DNA of 64,000 bases from Mariprofundus aestuarium (GTDB lineage: Bacteria > Pseudomonadota > Zetaproteobacteria > Mariprofundales > Mariprofundaceae), in NCBI RefSeq assembly GCF_002795805.1, contig NZ_CP018799.1:1047001-1111000 (forward strand), read 5' to 3'. This document shows positions 9,226-18,330 of this stretch, one piece after another. The notes beneath the pieces were generated by a model. That model was not told where the DNA came from. It saw only the letters and a program-made list of their open reading frames with translations, and made no database searches. Each line of letters opens with the position of its first letter. Position 1 is the first letter of the stretch. The translations under genes and the position numbers were made by a program.

Positions 9226-9560
9226 TGCTCGATTCGATCAACGTGAACCAACTCTATCCGCGCTGGCTGGTCGCACGGGAAAACAGCCGTCCATTCGTGC
9301 TGATTGATGTGCGTTCGCCGGATGAATTCCGTGCTGTTCATGTGCCCGGTGCAAAACTTATCGCGCTCAATACATTGATGGCGCGTGCCAACGAGATCCC
9401 TAAAGAAGGAGATGTTTACCTGATCTGCCACTCAGGGGCCCGTTCAGCACAGGCGGCAATGTATCTTGGGCAGCAGCTTGGATATAATAATCTTATCAAT
9501 GTTGATGGCGGAACCATGGCCTGGACCAATGCTGGTTATCCCGTTGAGAAGGGGGCGTAA
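9225..9560 (+). CDS. cytoplasmic single-domain rhodanese
   Basis: Sulfurtransferase of 111 aa without signal peptide or TM helix. It is a single rhodanese domain with the loop CHSGARS and catalytic C68. ATG at 9225 overlaps the previous stop (TAATG). The DUF302 gene begins 2 nt after its stop. Together with its two neighbours this gives one rhodanese for each of membrane, periplasm and cytoplasm, consistent with a sulfur-relay chain. Confidence 0.88.
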   Translation: MLDSINVNQLYPRWLVARENSRPFVLIDVRSPDEFRAVHVPGAKLIALNTLMARANEIPKEGDVYLICHSGARSAQAAMYLGQQLGYNNLINVDGGTMAWTNAGYPVEKGA

Positions 9561-9562
9561 CA

Positions 9563-9952
9563 ATGAATAACTACGGAATAAGAACGGTTTATAATGGCAC
9601 TGTCGAAGCGGCAGAGGTTGCTATTACCGATGCGTTGAAAGAGGTGGGGTTCGGTATTCTTACCCGCATTGATGTTGCTGCGACGTTGAAAAACAAGATC
9701 GACGTGGATCGTAGGCCTTATGTGATTCTAGGTGCCTGCAACCCGAAGCTGGCCAATAGAGGCATAAATGCCGAGATCGAGCTGGGCCTTTTCCTGCCCT
9801 GCAATGTGATCATTTATCAGAATGAGAGTGATGAGACTGTGGTGTCGCTGATCGATCCGATGGCGATGGTCAGCATGCTCGACAAACCTGAGCTTAACCA
9901 CCTTGCTGACGATGCCAGACCACTGCTACAGCAGGCGCTGGACAGCATTTAG
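9563..9952 (+). CDS. DUF302 protein
   Basis: Protein of 129 aa matching the DUF302 pattern: an early FGILTRIDV segment, a central ILGACNPKLA motif with a conserved cysteine, and a C-terminal VSLIDPMAM segment. The function of DUF302 is not established. It is often found next to rhodaneses, OsmC and thiol-handling proteins. No signal peptide is visible, so it should be cytoplasmic. It starts 2 nt after the rhodanese stop, clearly in the same operon. Confidence 0.85.
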   Translation: MNNYGIRTVYNGTVEAAEVAITDALKEVGFGILTRIDVAATLKNKIDVDRRPYVILGACNPKLANRGINAEIELGLFLPCNVIIYQNESDETVVSLIDPMAMVSMLDKPELNHLADDARPLLQQALDSI

Positions 9953-9988
9953 TAGGATATAGAAAAAGAACAACATAAGGAGAGTAAT

Positions 9989-10195
9989 ATGAAAGCAAAT
10001 GTAGGAACAGTTGATCGCGTACTTCGTCTGGTAGTCGGTTTGGCAGTCATTGCCTTCGGTTACATGGGTGGCCTAACTTCCCCGTGGAATATGGTAGCGA
10101 TTGGTGCAGGCAGCGTATTTGTTCTGACCGCACTGATTAAATTCTGCCCGCTTTACCCGCTTCTGGGCATCAATACCTGCGGTAAAGAAGGTTAA
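9989..10195 (+). CDS. DUF2892 inner membrane protein, second copy
   Basis: 68-aa protein with an AAGGAG ribosome-binding site. Two hydrophobic segments (about residues 9-25 and 33-50) are followed by the family signature KFCPLYPLLGINTC with two cysteines. It is closer to the YgaP-tail consensus than the copy at 7915. A role in membrane-linked sulfane sulfur handling is inferred from the rhodanese neighbours. Confidence 0.87.
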   Translation: MKANVGTVDRVLRLVVGLAVIAFGYMGGLTSPWNMVAIGAGSVFVLTALIKFCPLYPLLGINTCGKEG

Positions 10196-10227
10196 TTGAG
10201 CATTATGTACCTGGACGGTGAGTAAAG

Positions 10228-10626
10228 ATGGCAAGGCTTACAGCTACATTTAAGGGTGGGGCGGCATTCAATATCGAATGTCGTGGCCATTCGGTCCTGA
10301 CTGATCAGCCTGTAGGTAATGGTGGCGAGGATTCCGGCATGACACCGCCGGAATTTTTTGCCGGCTCACTTGCAGGTTGTATCGGCTTTTACGTTGCGCG
10401 TTATTGCCAACAGGCAGGCATCGCAACCGATGATTTGCGTGTCGATTGTGACTGGAGTGTGAGTGAGGATTCACCACGCCGTATTGGTGAATTCACCATA
10501 GATGTGCACCTGCCGGGGCTACCTGAGAAACGCAGGAAGGCTGTGGAGCGAGTGGCATCATCCTGTCTGATCCATGCAACCCTGCACCATACACCTGATA
10601 TTAACATCAACCTGACAGCTGATTGA
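10228..10626 (+). CDS. OsmC-family peroxide/persulfide reductase
   Basis: 132-aa OsmC/Ohr-fold protein. The two expected redox cysteines are present: C51 in LAGCIGF and C113 in SSCLIHATL. An early Glu/Arg pair and the GMTPPEFF segment are as in the family. OsmC-type proteins reduce organic peroxides, and some handle persulfides. Its place in a rhodanese/ArsR island makes the latter plausible here. Cytoplasmic. Confidence 0.87.
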   Translation: MARLTATFKGGAAFNIECRGHSVLTDQPVGNGGEDSGMTPPEFFAGSLAGCIGFYVARYCQQAGIATDDLRVDCDWSVSEDSPRRIGEFTIDVHLPGLPEKRRKAVERVASSCLIHATLHHTPDININLTAD

Positions 10627-10654
10627 TCAAAAGGAATGAGGAGGACTTAACCTG

Positions 10655-10996
10655 ATGAGTATTGAGACACTTGAACAGGCAATAGAAGAGACACAGGCGC
10701 AACTGGATGGACGTGAATCCAGAAGGCTGATTGCCTGGGCCGTTGTGACAATAGTCCTCTTTTTTATTCCGATTGTACTGTTTTTTAAGCTTGCAGAAGG
10801 CACTCCTTATGAAACCAGCTATGCACCGATTGTGCTGGTATGGCTAATGGTTTCAATGGGCGTGGGCAATCTCATTGCAACAGCCCTGATTGCACCAAGA
10901 ACTGTAGAGCTCAAACTTGCAGTGGCTACAGCATCATCTGTTCTGTCCCTGGTAAAAGATCGTGAGCAGGCAACCCCTCAGCCGCATAGTGACTGA
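10655..10996 (+). CDS. two-TM membrane protein of unknown function
   Basis: 113-aa protein not recognised. An N-terminal amphipathic helix rich in Glu/Gln (residues 1-22) is followed by two TM helices (about 27-47 and 60-82) and a polar tail. A GAGGA ribosome-binding site lies upstream of the ATG. It is the last gene in the sulfur/efflux run and is 28 nt from OsmC, so co-transcription is likely. No domain can be named. Confidence 0.7.
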   Translation: MSIETLEQAIEETQAQLDGRESRRLIAWAVVTIVLFFIPIVLFFKLAEGTPYETSYAPIVLVWLMVSMGVGNLIATALIAPRTVELKLAVATASSVLSLVKDREQATPQPHSD

Positions 10997-11085
10997 AGGG
11001 TCAATACGTTGCTTGTAACAGAGACCATATTGAATTTGTGTGGCTGCACAGATGCGGTGGAGCAGCCTGATTACAGAGATATTTG

Positions 11086-11739
11086 ATGAGCAGTCGGTTC
11101 AATCCCCAGTTCACCTATTACCGGCGCGACAAGCTGGCGGAGGTGTTCTTCTCAATATTCCTGGTCGGTCTCTTCTTTCCCAGGCGCATGTTCAGTGGTC
11201 TTCCAGAGGCTAAAAACCTAAAGGATAGTGGCATCTTATTGGGGATGTACCTCGCTATTCCCTCGATTCTGATGACCACTACGTTCGGGGCTGTAGCATC
11301 TACTATGGCGCCGAATATGGTGATTGGCGCTCTGATCTTCATCTCGATTCTGCCGCTATCGCTGGCTATTGGTCTTTCCACCTCACTGCTGTGGAGTAAA
11401 TGGTTGAGCTGGTCGTTAAGCAGGCTCAGCGGCAAACCTGTTTCTATGATCTCGGTGTTTCAGGTTTGTGCTTATAGCGGTCCACCCTTTGTGATTGCCT
11501 GGGGGCCGTACCTTGGGCCAGTGATGGCACTCTGGAATCTAGTTCTGAACTGGAAGGGACTTCGTTTTCACTGCAGGGTGGATGGGTGGAAGGTGCTTCT
11601 GGCCATGGTTAGTGGGGTTGTTCTGCTTGCCCTGATGATCTTGATCCTTGCCATTGCACTGTTTCTGCTTCTGCCTGAAAATGTAAATATGCTGCTTGAA
11701 TCGGTTGCGTTGATACTGCAGCAGAGAGGGTGGTTATAA
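11086..11739 (+). CDS. Yip1-like polytopic membrane protein
   Basis: 217-aa protein with about five hydrophobic segments and an N-terminal polar region ending in FFPRRMFSGLPE. This resembles bacterial Yip1-domain membrane proteins, where a cytoplasmic stretch precedes a five-TM bundle. The function is unknown. ATG at 11086 was chosen over the TTG just before it. A degraded copy of its 3' third occurs at 15729-15900, beyond the kinase gene. It converges with the kinase gene, with 36 bp between the stops. Confidence 0.72.
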   Translation: MSSRFNPQFTYYRRDKLAEVFFSIFLVGLFFPRRMFSGLPEAKNLKDSGILLGMYLAIPSILMTTTFGAVASTMAPNMVIGALIFISILPLSLAIGLSTSLLWSKWLSWSLSRLSGKPVSMISVFQVCAYSGPPFVIAWGPYLGPVMALWNLVLNWKGLRFHCRVDGWKVLLAMVSGVVLLALMILILAIALFLLLPENVNMLLESVALILQQRGWL

Positions 11740-11775
11740 GGGGGCAGAGATGCTGGCTGATGGAATAAGGAGTGG

Positions 11776-14700
11776 TTATCTTCCGATCATCTCCTGAATG
11801 GATTGAGAGAGCTGATCGAAATCGACGGGTTTATTGAGTACCTGACAGCGCTCATACTTTATTTCCTGATCAATAACATGGTCTTTGTCATAACCTGTGA
11901 CAAGAATGACCGGCACCTTATCATCGAGAAGGCGAGCCGCACCGAGCAGGTCGGGTCCTCCCATGACAGGCATAATGACATCGGAGATTATCAGGTCGAT
12001 TCTATTCTGCGGTACCTTGAATAAATCCAGGTTCTGCTGCGCCTTGAATAGATCCAGTGCTTCTTTCCCATTACCAGCTTCAATTACATGGTATCCCATG
12101 CTGGAGAGCACTTCACTTATTGTGCTGCGAACACTCTCTTCATCATCAACAAGAAGGATCCTCCTGCCTCGACCGATTTCATTTGAAGGGTACTGTTCAT
12201 CTGGTTTTGTTTCCCTTTCGACGTTGCTTATGGGTAGGTAGATACGGAAATCCGTACCCTTGTTTACTTCACTTTCAACCTCAATTGCACCGTTATGTGT
12301 CTGCATCGCACCGTAGAGCATCGCCAATCCTAATCCTGTACCTTTGCCAACTTCCTTGGTGGTGAAAAACGGCTCAAAGATCTTGTCGACCACGTCGCTG
12401 GGCATGCCATAACCATTATCCTTAATGGAAATACAGGCAAAAGACCTATCCTTAAGCTCAGGGTGGTTCTCTATGAACAGCTGATCTGCTTCAAAAGGGG
12501 TAAGGCTGCATCGAATTGTCGGATGCGGAATGCCGGCTACGGCATCAACAGCATTGCTTAGCAGGTTCATTAGCACCTGCTGCAACTGGGTGGCATCGCC
12601 TTTGATATGCAGTATTTCTTCGCAGATTCTGGGCTGATGGTCGATATTTTCCGGAATAAGCGTTTTGGCTAGTTTATATCCTTCATCCATGAAACTGTTG
12701 AGGGAGAAGGTGCGCATGGAAACCATGCCTTTTCGGGCAAATGTAAGGAGTTGCTGCACCATCTCAGCGGCACGTGTTCCCAGCTTCTCAATGTTAGCCA
12801 ACTTCTCCTTAGCATTGGGATGATCCATCAGCTGCATCTTGGCCAGAAAGACGTTACCCTGAATGGCGGCCAGCATATTGTTGAAGTCGTGGGCGATGCC
12901 TCCGACCAGCGTACCGACTGCTTCCATCTTCTGAGCTTGGCGCAGCCGCTCCTCAAACTGTTTGCGTTCGCTGATATCGCGGACGACACTGAAAAACACC
13001 TTCTCTCCATCCAGTTCAATAATTCGAGCATTGATTTCAACCGGCATGATGGAGCCGTCTTTGCGGTAATGGGCTGTTTCAAATGTCGCCTTGCCATGCT
13101 TATTAATCAGCCCCAGACGTTCAGGCACCTTGGCTGCAAATTCGGGTGGATCCAACTCGGTGAGTTTCATGGCGAGCATTTCATCTTTTGCATAGCCCAG
13201 TCGCTCATATGCAGTTTTATTGATATCGATAAATTCACCCTGCATATTGATAATAAACAGGCCATCACTTGAGGAGTCAAAGAGTTCTCTAAAGCGTTTT
13301 TGGCTTGTTTCCAGCAGGTCCTGCTGTCGTTTGCTTTCGGTGATATCTTGAATGACGGCCAGAACGGACGGTTCCTTGTCCTCTTCCAGCACAGGAGCAG
13401 ATGCAATATGCAACATGCGACGTTCACCGGATTTGGTTACGATTCCGAAATCAAGACCCTGATTAATCTCTCCATCTAGTACTTTCTGCATTGTTGAATG
13501 CGCCTTGATCCTTTCGGATTCATCGGCATACATAGTTTGCAGCCAGCCCATCCGGTTAATCTCTTCACGCGAGTATCCGGTGATATCCTGCATGCGGCGA
13601 TTCCAGATAAGGAAATCTATAAAGGTTTCGGAATTGCTGAGGCGCCACAAGACAACGCCTTCAGCTGCCTGATCAAGAAGCTGGCTGCGGAAATTAGCTT
13701 CTTGAAGCAGCCTCTCTTCCGCCTTCTGTCGCTCACTAATATCACGGCCGACTGCCACAAGCAGCTGGGTGTTGTTTTCCATAAAGGGTTTCAGGCGAAT
13801 TTCGACTGCAAATTCGGAGCCATCTTTACAGGCATGAATCGTTTCGATTACACCGAACTCATCATTTTCACTGATCACCCGGTCAAAAGCCTCTTCCAGG
13901 TGTTCTCTAGTGAAATAAGGTTTGATATTGCTTGGGCCCATGGTGAGGAGTTCTTCACGTGAATAGCCCAACCGTTTGCAGGCTCCTTCATTGACATCAA
14001 TGAACATCATCGTGTTACGATCGATGAGAAAGATCGAGTCTGCACTGTTATCAAGTGCGATGCGGAATCGCCGCAGGGCAGCTTCAGCTTTTTGACGCTC
14101 GCTTATGTCCCTGTCGAAGGCAACGTTGTAGGCCTTGTCGCCGAACTCGATGTAGTTGGCGATGACCTCTATGGGAAACCGTTCACCATTTTTACGACGG
14201 TGCTGGGTTTCAACAGGAACCGATTTGTTGTGTTTAAGATCTTCCCAGTGTTCGTCCCACACCTCCATCGGGAAGAGGGGGTCGATATCCGGGATGCTCA
14301 GTTGCAATATCTCTTCCTGCGTATAACCGAGCGTTTCACAGCCAGTTTTGTTAATGTAGCGGATGCGTGCTTCGGAATCGAGATAGGTGATATTAAGCGG
14401 CGCATTATCCATGACAAACTTGGCTAGCTGCAACTCCTCTTCAGCCTTCTTGCGCTCGGTAATATTTCTGCTGAATGAGATGTTGTATTCTTTATCACCG
14501 AATTTGACGAAGTTGGCCGAGACCTCAATGGGGAAACAGCTTCCATCTTTACGACAGTGCATAGCTTCAAACATGAGAGTGCCTTGCTGCTGTAATTTCT
14601 GCCAGTGGGTAGGCCACTCTTCAGGCTGAAGGTTAGGATTGAGGTCGTAGATCGACATATTAAGCAGTTCCATCTTCGAGTAACCGTGATCACAGCATGC

Positions 14701-15558
14701 CGATTCGTTGACGTATTGGATGCGTGCCTGCTCATCAATCCAGAGAATGCTATCGGGAGCGCTATTGGAAACAAACTGGGTCAGCAGCAACTGCTCCTCC
14801 TGCTGTTTCAGTTGGGTAACATCCCTTATTGTTCCTTCCACGCCTGTGACATTTCCCTGCGCATCTCGAAAATAGTGAGCGTTGGTCGAAACCCAGATGA
14901 TTTGACCATCGACTCTTCTGATCTGTGCCTCAAAATTACTGACGCTTCCATCACCTTCACTCAGTTCACAAAGGAATTGTTCGCGTCTACTTTCATGGAG
15001 ATAATACTGTGCAATAGGTTTTCCCAGTAACTCATCTGGTTCGCAAGCCATTAAAATGCCTGCTGATGGCGAAACCATTACGATTCGACCTTCAATGTCG
15101 GTGCGGTAATAAGCATCCTGCAAGCTGTTGAAAATATTTTTGAGTGTTTTTTCAGAGTTTTGTAGTGCAACCTGTTGCTGTTTTTCGTGGGTAATGTCTT
15201 CGTAAACACCTAAAATACCGATGACGTTTTGTGCATTGTCACGCAGCGGAACCTTGGATGTGCGCAGCCAGACTGTTTGTCCATCTGGGGTGCTCTGCAC
15301 CTCTTCATACCCGAGTCGGGAAGTGGCGGTTTCCATGATACTGAGATCATCTGTTTGGTACGATTCGGCCTGATCTTTCCACACCATCTCAAAATCGGTC
15401 TTGCCAATCAACTCATCCGGGTGGGAGAGGCCAGCATCCCAGGCAAAAAGGGTGTTGCAACCCAGATAGCGGCACTCCCTGTCCTTCCAGAAGATGCGAG
15501 TCGGTACGCCTTCAACAATATCCTGAAGTAGGTTAAGCTGATTGATGATCTCTTTCAT
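11776..15558 (-). CDS. soluble seven-PAS hybrid histidine kinase
   Basis: Cytoplasmic sensor kinase of 1260 aa with no TM segment. Seven PAS domains of about 120 residues can be counted in tandem, each with the LGYS/EEL-type motif and most followed by a PAC segment ending in ERKKAE or ERQKAE. They are followed by a dimerisation domain with the H-box [11 protein letters not shown], an ATPase domain (N-box [13 protein letters not shown]-boxes KDNGYGM and [10 protein letters not shown]) and a C-terminal REC domain (LLVDDEE, ISDVIMP phospho-acceptor, NKPVD). PAS domains 3, 4 and 5 look like recent internal duplicates. A partner is not evident. The gene sits alone, opposite in direction to its neighbours. 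Confidence 0.95.
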   Translation of the reverse strand: MKEIINQLNLLQDIVEGVPTRIFWKDRECRYLGCNTLFAWDAGLSHPDELIGKTDFEMVWKDQAESYQTDDLSIMETATSRLGYEEVQSTPDGQTVWLRTSKVPLRDNAQNVIGILGVYEDITHEKQQQVALQNSEKTLKNIFNSLQDAYYRTDIEGRIVMVSPSAGILMACEPDELLGKPIAQYYLHESRREQFLCELSEGDGSVSNFEAQIRRVDGQIIWVSTNAHYFRDAQGNVTGVEGTIRDVTQLKQQEEQLLLTQFVSNSAPDSILWIDEQARIQYVNESACCDHGYSKMELLNMSIYDLNPNLQPEEWPTHWQKLQQQGTLMFEAMHCRKDGSCFPIEVSANFVKFGDKEYNISFSRNITERKKAEEELQLAKFVMDNAPLNITYLDSEARIRYINKTGCETLGYTQEEILQLSIPDIDPLFPMEVWDEHWEDLKHNKSVPVETQHRRKNGERFPIEVIANYIEFGDKAYNVAFDRDISERQKAEAALRRFRIALDNSADSIFLIDRNTMMFIDVNEGACKRLGYSREELLTMGPSNIKPYFTREHLEEAFDRVISENDEFGVIETIHACKDGSEFAVEIRLKPFMENNTQLLVAVGRDISERQKAEERLLQEANFRSQLLDQAAEGVVLWRLSNSETFIDFLIWNRRMQDITGYSREEINRMGWLQTMYADESERIKAHSTMQKVLDGEINQGLDFGIVTKSGERRMLHIASAPVLEEDKEPSVLAVIQDITESKRQQDLLETSQKRFRELFDSSSDGLFIINMQGEFIDINKTAYERLGYAKDEMLAMKLTELDPPEFAAKVPERLGLINKHGKATFETAHYRKDGSIMPVEINARIIELDGEKVFFSVVRDISERKQFEERLRQAQKMEAVGTLVGGIAHDFNNMLAAIQGNVFLAKMQLMDHPNAKEKLANIEKLGTRAAEMVQQLLTFARKGMVSMRTFSLNSFMDEGYKLAKTLIPENIDHQPRICEEILHIKGDATQLQQVLMNLLSNAVDAVAGIPHPTIRCSLTPFEADQLFIENHPELKDRSFACISIKDNGYGMPSDVVDKIFEPFFTTKEVGKGTGLGLAMLYGAMQTHNGAIEVESEVNKGTDFRIYLPISNVERETKPDEQYPSNEIGRGRRILLVDDEESVRSTISEVLSSMGYHVIEAGNGKEALDLFKAQQNLDLFKVPQNRIDLIISDVIMPVMGGPDLLGAARLLDDKVPVILVTGYDKDHVIDQEIKYERCQVLNKPVDFDQLSQSIQEMIGR

Positions 15559-15728
15559 TCAGGCCATCCTTTCTGTTTATGCTTCGTTATCTCGATGGCT
15601 CCATGCCTTGGTTGATAGCTCCTGCTAAAGGTCTTGTTTTATAGTTATCAAATATCTGCAGCCAGTATCGTGCCACTATCATGATCCGTTAGTATCCATT
15701 TGAAAAGTCAGGCTATGCATGCATGGGG
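15559..15728. other. intergenic stretch upstream of the seven-PAS kinase
   Basis: This stretch precedes the kinase start on the minus strand and should hold its promoter. I see no convincing -35/-10 pair, RNA gene or long repeat. The adjacent 15729-15900 segment is a decayed gene fragment and is listed separately. Confidence 0.5.
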
Positions 15729-15900
15729 TGGAAGGGCGTTTACTTCTACTGTAAGCGAGTGGATGGGGGATGTTTGCTACCAGGGAGGGGCGTCATCCTG
15801 ATGCTGGCATAATCAAGGTGACTATTGTGGCTACACTTTTTTGCTTCTGCCCAAAAATATGAATATGCTGCTCGAATCACTTGCGTTGTTAATTCAGTAG
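15729..15900 (+). pseudogene. decayed 3' copy of the Yip1-like gene
   Basis: This stretch aligns with the last third of the gene at 11086-11739. It begins with TGGAAGGG followed by a tract encoding a WKG-YC-RVDG-like sequence. It ends with a readable tail LLLPKNMNMLLESLALLIQ and a stop, against LLLPENVNMLLESVALILQ in the intact gene. The middle has indels and an in-frame stop. No intact start exists. It is a remnant of a duplicated or interrupted Yip1-like gene, now separated from the intact copy by the kinase. Confidence 0.8.
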
Positions 15901-15934
15901 AGAGGTTAGTTATGACTTTGCAGAAGGAAGATCG

Positions 15935-16351
15935 GTGAGTCCGCTTTTTCAATCCCTGTTGATCTATGCGCTTGTTCTTGTCGTTTTTGCCACGATGGTC
16001 CATTCCAAAGGACGTCACTTCAATACCATTCATCCACTTGAGATTGCCTTTCTGTTTATGCCATGGCTGACGGTAGTCGGTATGGCCTATATCTTTTTTG
16101 GCTCGATCGATGCGCTCTATGAACGTACCGGCGTCTGGACCTTTTTCTGGATCATGCAGGTGATCGGGGCAGGGGTTGTCGGCAGCTTCGTTCTGACACC
16201 GCGTTACCTCGTTAAGGCCGATACAGTGGCCGCCAAGCTGCTGGTTAATGTGATTGCAAGCCTGAGCATCTCTGGGATCTTTGCGATGTCACGCGTCTTC
16301 CTTTTTGCACTATCCGGTGATGCCTACTTCAACGGTTGGCCGGTGGAATAA
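15935..16351 (+). CDS. four-TM membrane protein of unknown function
   Basis: 138-aa protein with four hydrophobic segments (about residues 6-22, 34-55, 68-86 and 97-120), not recognised. A GTG start follows a GAAGGA ribosome-binding site. It lies directly after the decayed Yip1-like fragment, so the ancestral order was probably Yip1-like gene then this gene. It converges with another small four-TM protein with only 7 bp between stops. No catalytic motif is seen. Confidence 0.7.
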   Translation: MSPLFQSLLIYALVLVVFATMVHSKGRHFNTIHPLEIAFLFMPWLTVVGMAYIFFGSIDALYERTGVWTFFWIMQVIGAGVVGSFVLTPRYLVKADTVAAKLLVNVIASLSISGIFAMSRVFLFALSGDAYFNGWPVE

Positions 16352-16358
16352 AGGACAA

Positions 16359-16772
16359 TTAATCCGGGGCTATCAGAGCCTTTGGATTGGCAAAAGCTGC
16401 CATGAGAAAAAACATTTTCAGGCAGAGCAGGCCAACCAAAAAACCACTGGCAAGTGACACTGTTCCACCGGGAACATCGGAGCCGGTAAAGATAAGTCGC
16501 GGCAGCAGGGTGAGGCCACCAAGAAAACCGCCAATACCGGCAATCATGATTACGGCGACAGGATGAAACTCCATCTCCATGATACCCTGATGGATACTGC
16601 CGAAGGTCAGAGTAATGTAGATTAGTACCATCAGGAATGGCACTGCCATCACCACCGGCTCCCATATTTTCCAGTTGATACTGCGCTCCCTGCCCACCCA
16701 GAGGGTAAGGCCACCAACCAGTGTGGCTGGCACGGCATAGGAGATGAGGGTCAGAGAGGTAGGGGAGATCAT
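16359..16772 (-). CDS. four-TM membrane protein of unknown function
   Basis: 137-aa protein with four or five hydrophobic segments (about residues 8-25, 39-58, 70-92 and 105-127), glycine-rich in the third (IAGIGGFLGGLTLLPR). Its length and layout resemble the convergent neighbour at 15935, so they may be distant relatives or a functional pair. No domain recognised. The start lies about 200 bp from the cytochrome c peroxidase gene, which is divergent. Confidence 0.7.
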   Translation of the reverse strand: MISPTSLTLISYAVPATLVGGLTLWVGRERSINWKIWEPVVMAVPFLMVLIYITLTFGSIHQGIMEMEFHPVAVIMIAGIGGFLGGLTLLPRLIFTGSDVPGGTVSLASGFLVGLLCLKMFFLMAAFANPKALIAPD

Positions 16773-16976
16773 TGATGGTTAGCGCTGCAGTCTCTCTGAA
16801 CAGCTCTCAGCCTGGATATGTGCAGTACGGATTCATCTCCATCCTGCGCAGAGGTATCCACTATCGAGATGCTGATTCGAACGCGTTTCATGGTTAGAAA
16901 TATATACACTTGAGTAACGTTGACTACAAATTACAGGCCTTTAGTCTTCATTGAATCGAATTCAAAGGAGTTTGCC

Positions 16977-18044
16977 TTGAAAAAGTCATCAATGATTACC
17001 TTAGCATTACTGGCGATGTTCTCCGTAGCAGCAGTGGGCTGTTCGGACTCATCCAAGGATGCACCCGCCAGCCAGCCAGCAGTACAACCTGAAGCGCAGC
17101 CTGCAGCTGCACCGACACCACCTGTCGATCTTCCAGAGGGCATGGGTGTTCTGCCATCCGATGTTCCTGTTCCCGCGGATAATCCGCAGACCGATGAGAA
17201 GGTAGAGTTGGGTAAAAAACTTTACTTCGAACCGGCTCTCTCCAAGAGCGGCATCTTCTCCTGTAACTCCTGTCACAACCTCGGAACCGGCGGCGTGGAT
17301 AATGAGCAGTTCTCCATTGGTCACAAATGGCAGCGCGGTGGCCGAAATGCACCAACCGTACTGAACGCAGCATTCTGGAGCGCACAGTTCTGGGATGGTC
17401 GCGCACCACAGCTTGAAGATCAGGCCAAGGGTCCACCACTGAATCCCATTGAGATGGCCAGTATAGGTGAGGCTGAAGTGGTTGCTCGTCTGAGTGAGGC
17501 AGGTTATGGACCGCTGTTTGATAAGGTGTTCGGTGCCAATGCCTTAAGCTTTGACAACATGGCTAAAGCCATCGCCGCATTTGAACGCACTCTGATCACG
17601 CCGGATGCACCTTTTGATCTCTACGCTCAGGGTAAAGGAGAGATCAGTGAATCAGCCAAGCGTGGCATGCAGAAGGTGGCCGAAGTCGGTTGCACCTCCT
17701 GTCACTCCGGTGCTCTGTTCACCAACAACAGCTTCCAGAAGTTTGCCTATGGCACAGATGAAGGCGTGAAGTCTGTGAGTGGCAAGGGTGAAGATGACCA
17801 CCTCTTCCGTGTACAGTCCTGGCGCAATGTGGCGCTTACAGCCCCATATTTCCACGATGGTAGTGTTAAAACCCTTGACGAAGCGGTACGTGTGATGGCC
17901 AAGGTCCAGCTTGATACCGAACTCTCTGATGAAGATACGGCGGATATCGTCGAGTTCCTGAAAACGCTCACCGGCAAACAGCCGCAGGTGACATACCCGG
18001 TCCTGCCACGTCCTGAGGGACATGCCTTAAGCTGGAGTGACTGA
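16977..18044 (+). CDS. diheme cytochrome c peroxidase lipoprotein
   Basis: Periplasmic CCP/MauG-family peroxidase, 355 aa, reducing hydrogen peroxide with electrons from small cytochromes. A lipobox-like AVGC puts the lipidated cysteine at residue 22. A Pro/Ala-rich linker follows to about residue 50. Two heme c motifs are present, CNSCH at 96-100 and CTSCH at 239-243. The TTG start at 16977 is supported by AAAGGAG at 16964-16970 with a 6-nt spacer and by the KK-plus-hydrophobic signal peptide directly after it. An earlier in-frame TTG would bury the signal. It is followed by a strong terminator, so it is probably a single-gene transcript. Confidence 0.93.
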   Translation: MKKSSMITLALLAMFSVAAVGCSDSSKDAPASQPAVQPEAQPAAAPTPPVDLPEGMGVLPSDVPVPADNPQTDEKVELGKKLYFEPALSKSGIFSCNSCHNLGTGGVDNEQFSIGHKWQRGGRNAPTVLNAAFWSAQFWDGRAPQLEDQAKGPPLNPIEMASIGEAEVVARLSEAGYGPLFDKVFGANALSFDNMAKAIAAFERTLITPDAPFDLYAQGKGEISESAKRGMQKVAEVGCTSCHSGALFTNNSFQKFAYGTDEGVKSVSGKGEDDHLFRVQSWRNVALTAPYFHDGSVKTLDEAVRVMAKVQLDTELSDEDTADIVEFLKTLTGKQPQVTYPVLPRPEGHALSWSD

Positions 18045-18065
18045 TCTTCTGATCGTGTAATCATG

Positions 18066-18093
18066 AAAGGGCCTCTTCGGAGGCCCTTTTTTT
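18066..18093 (+). terminator. Rho-independent terminator of the peroxidase gene
   Basis: A perfect 10-bp stem (18066-18075 with 18080-18089) closed by a TTCG tetraloop and followed by a T-run. It lies 21 nt after the peroxidase stop. The A/T-rich stem base could also work in the reverse direction for the minus-strand fragment that ends at 18097. Confidence 0.93.
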
Positions 18094-18096
18094 CTC

Positions 18097-18240
18097 TTAA
18101 GACGTATTGAGAAGATCCTCCCCGCGATACTGCAGAGCCTCGGCAACATGGGTGGCATTGACACCTTCTGATTCGGTCAGGTCGGCAATGGTGCGGGCGA
18201 CCTTCAGAATACGGTGATAGCTGTGGGCGGAAAGAGCAAA
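18097..18240 (-). pseudogene. comM: comM (Mg-chelatase-like ATPase) 3' fragment
   Basis: The minus strand reads [16 protein letters not shown], then [16 protein letters not shown], then AEALQYR and a stop. This is the conserved C-terminus of ComM/YifB, a roughly 500-aa Mg-chelatase-family helicase involved in natural transformation. Only about 47 residues remain. Upstream (18241-18330 on the minus strand) the frame meets stops and the homology ends. The rest of the gene was lost by deletion or rearrangement. If an intact comM exists elsewhere, this would be a duplicate remnant. Confidence 0.85.
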
Positions 18241-18330
18241 ATGGACTACCCACATTTCAGTAGACGTTTATTATCTTCTAAAAAGCTCTTCTCATAGTCA
18301 ACTGGTGACGCGGCGGATGATGAAGGTTAT

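Noticed and set aside
16920-16976. Longer N-terminus of the cytochrome c peroxidase
   Set aside because: The TTG at 16920 has no RBS and would displace the lipoprotein signal peptide.
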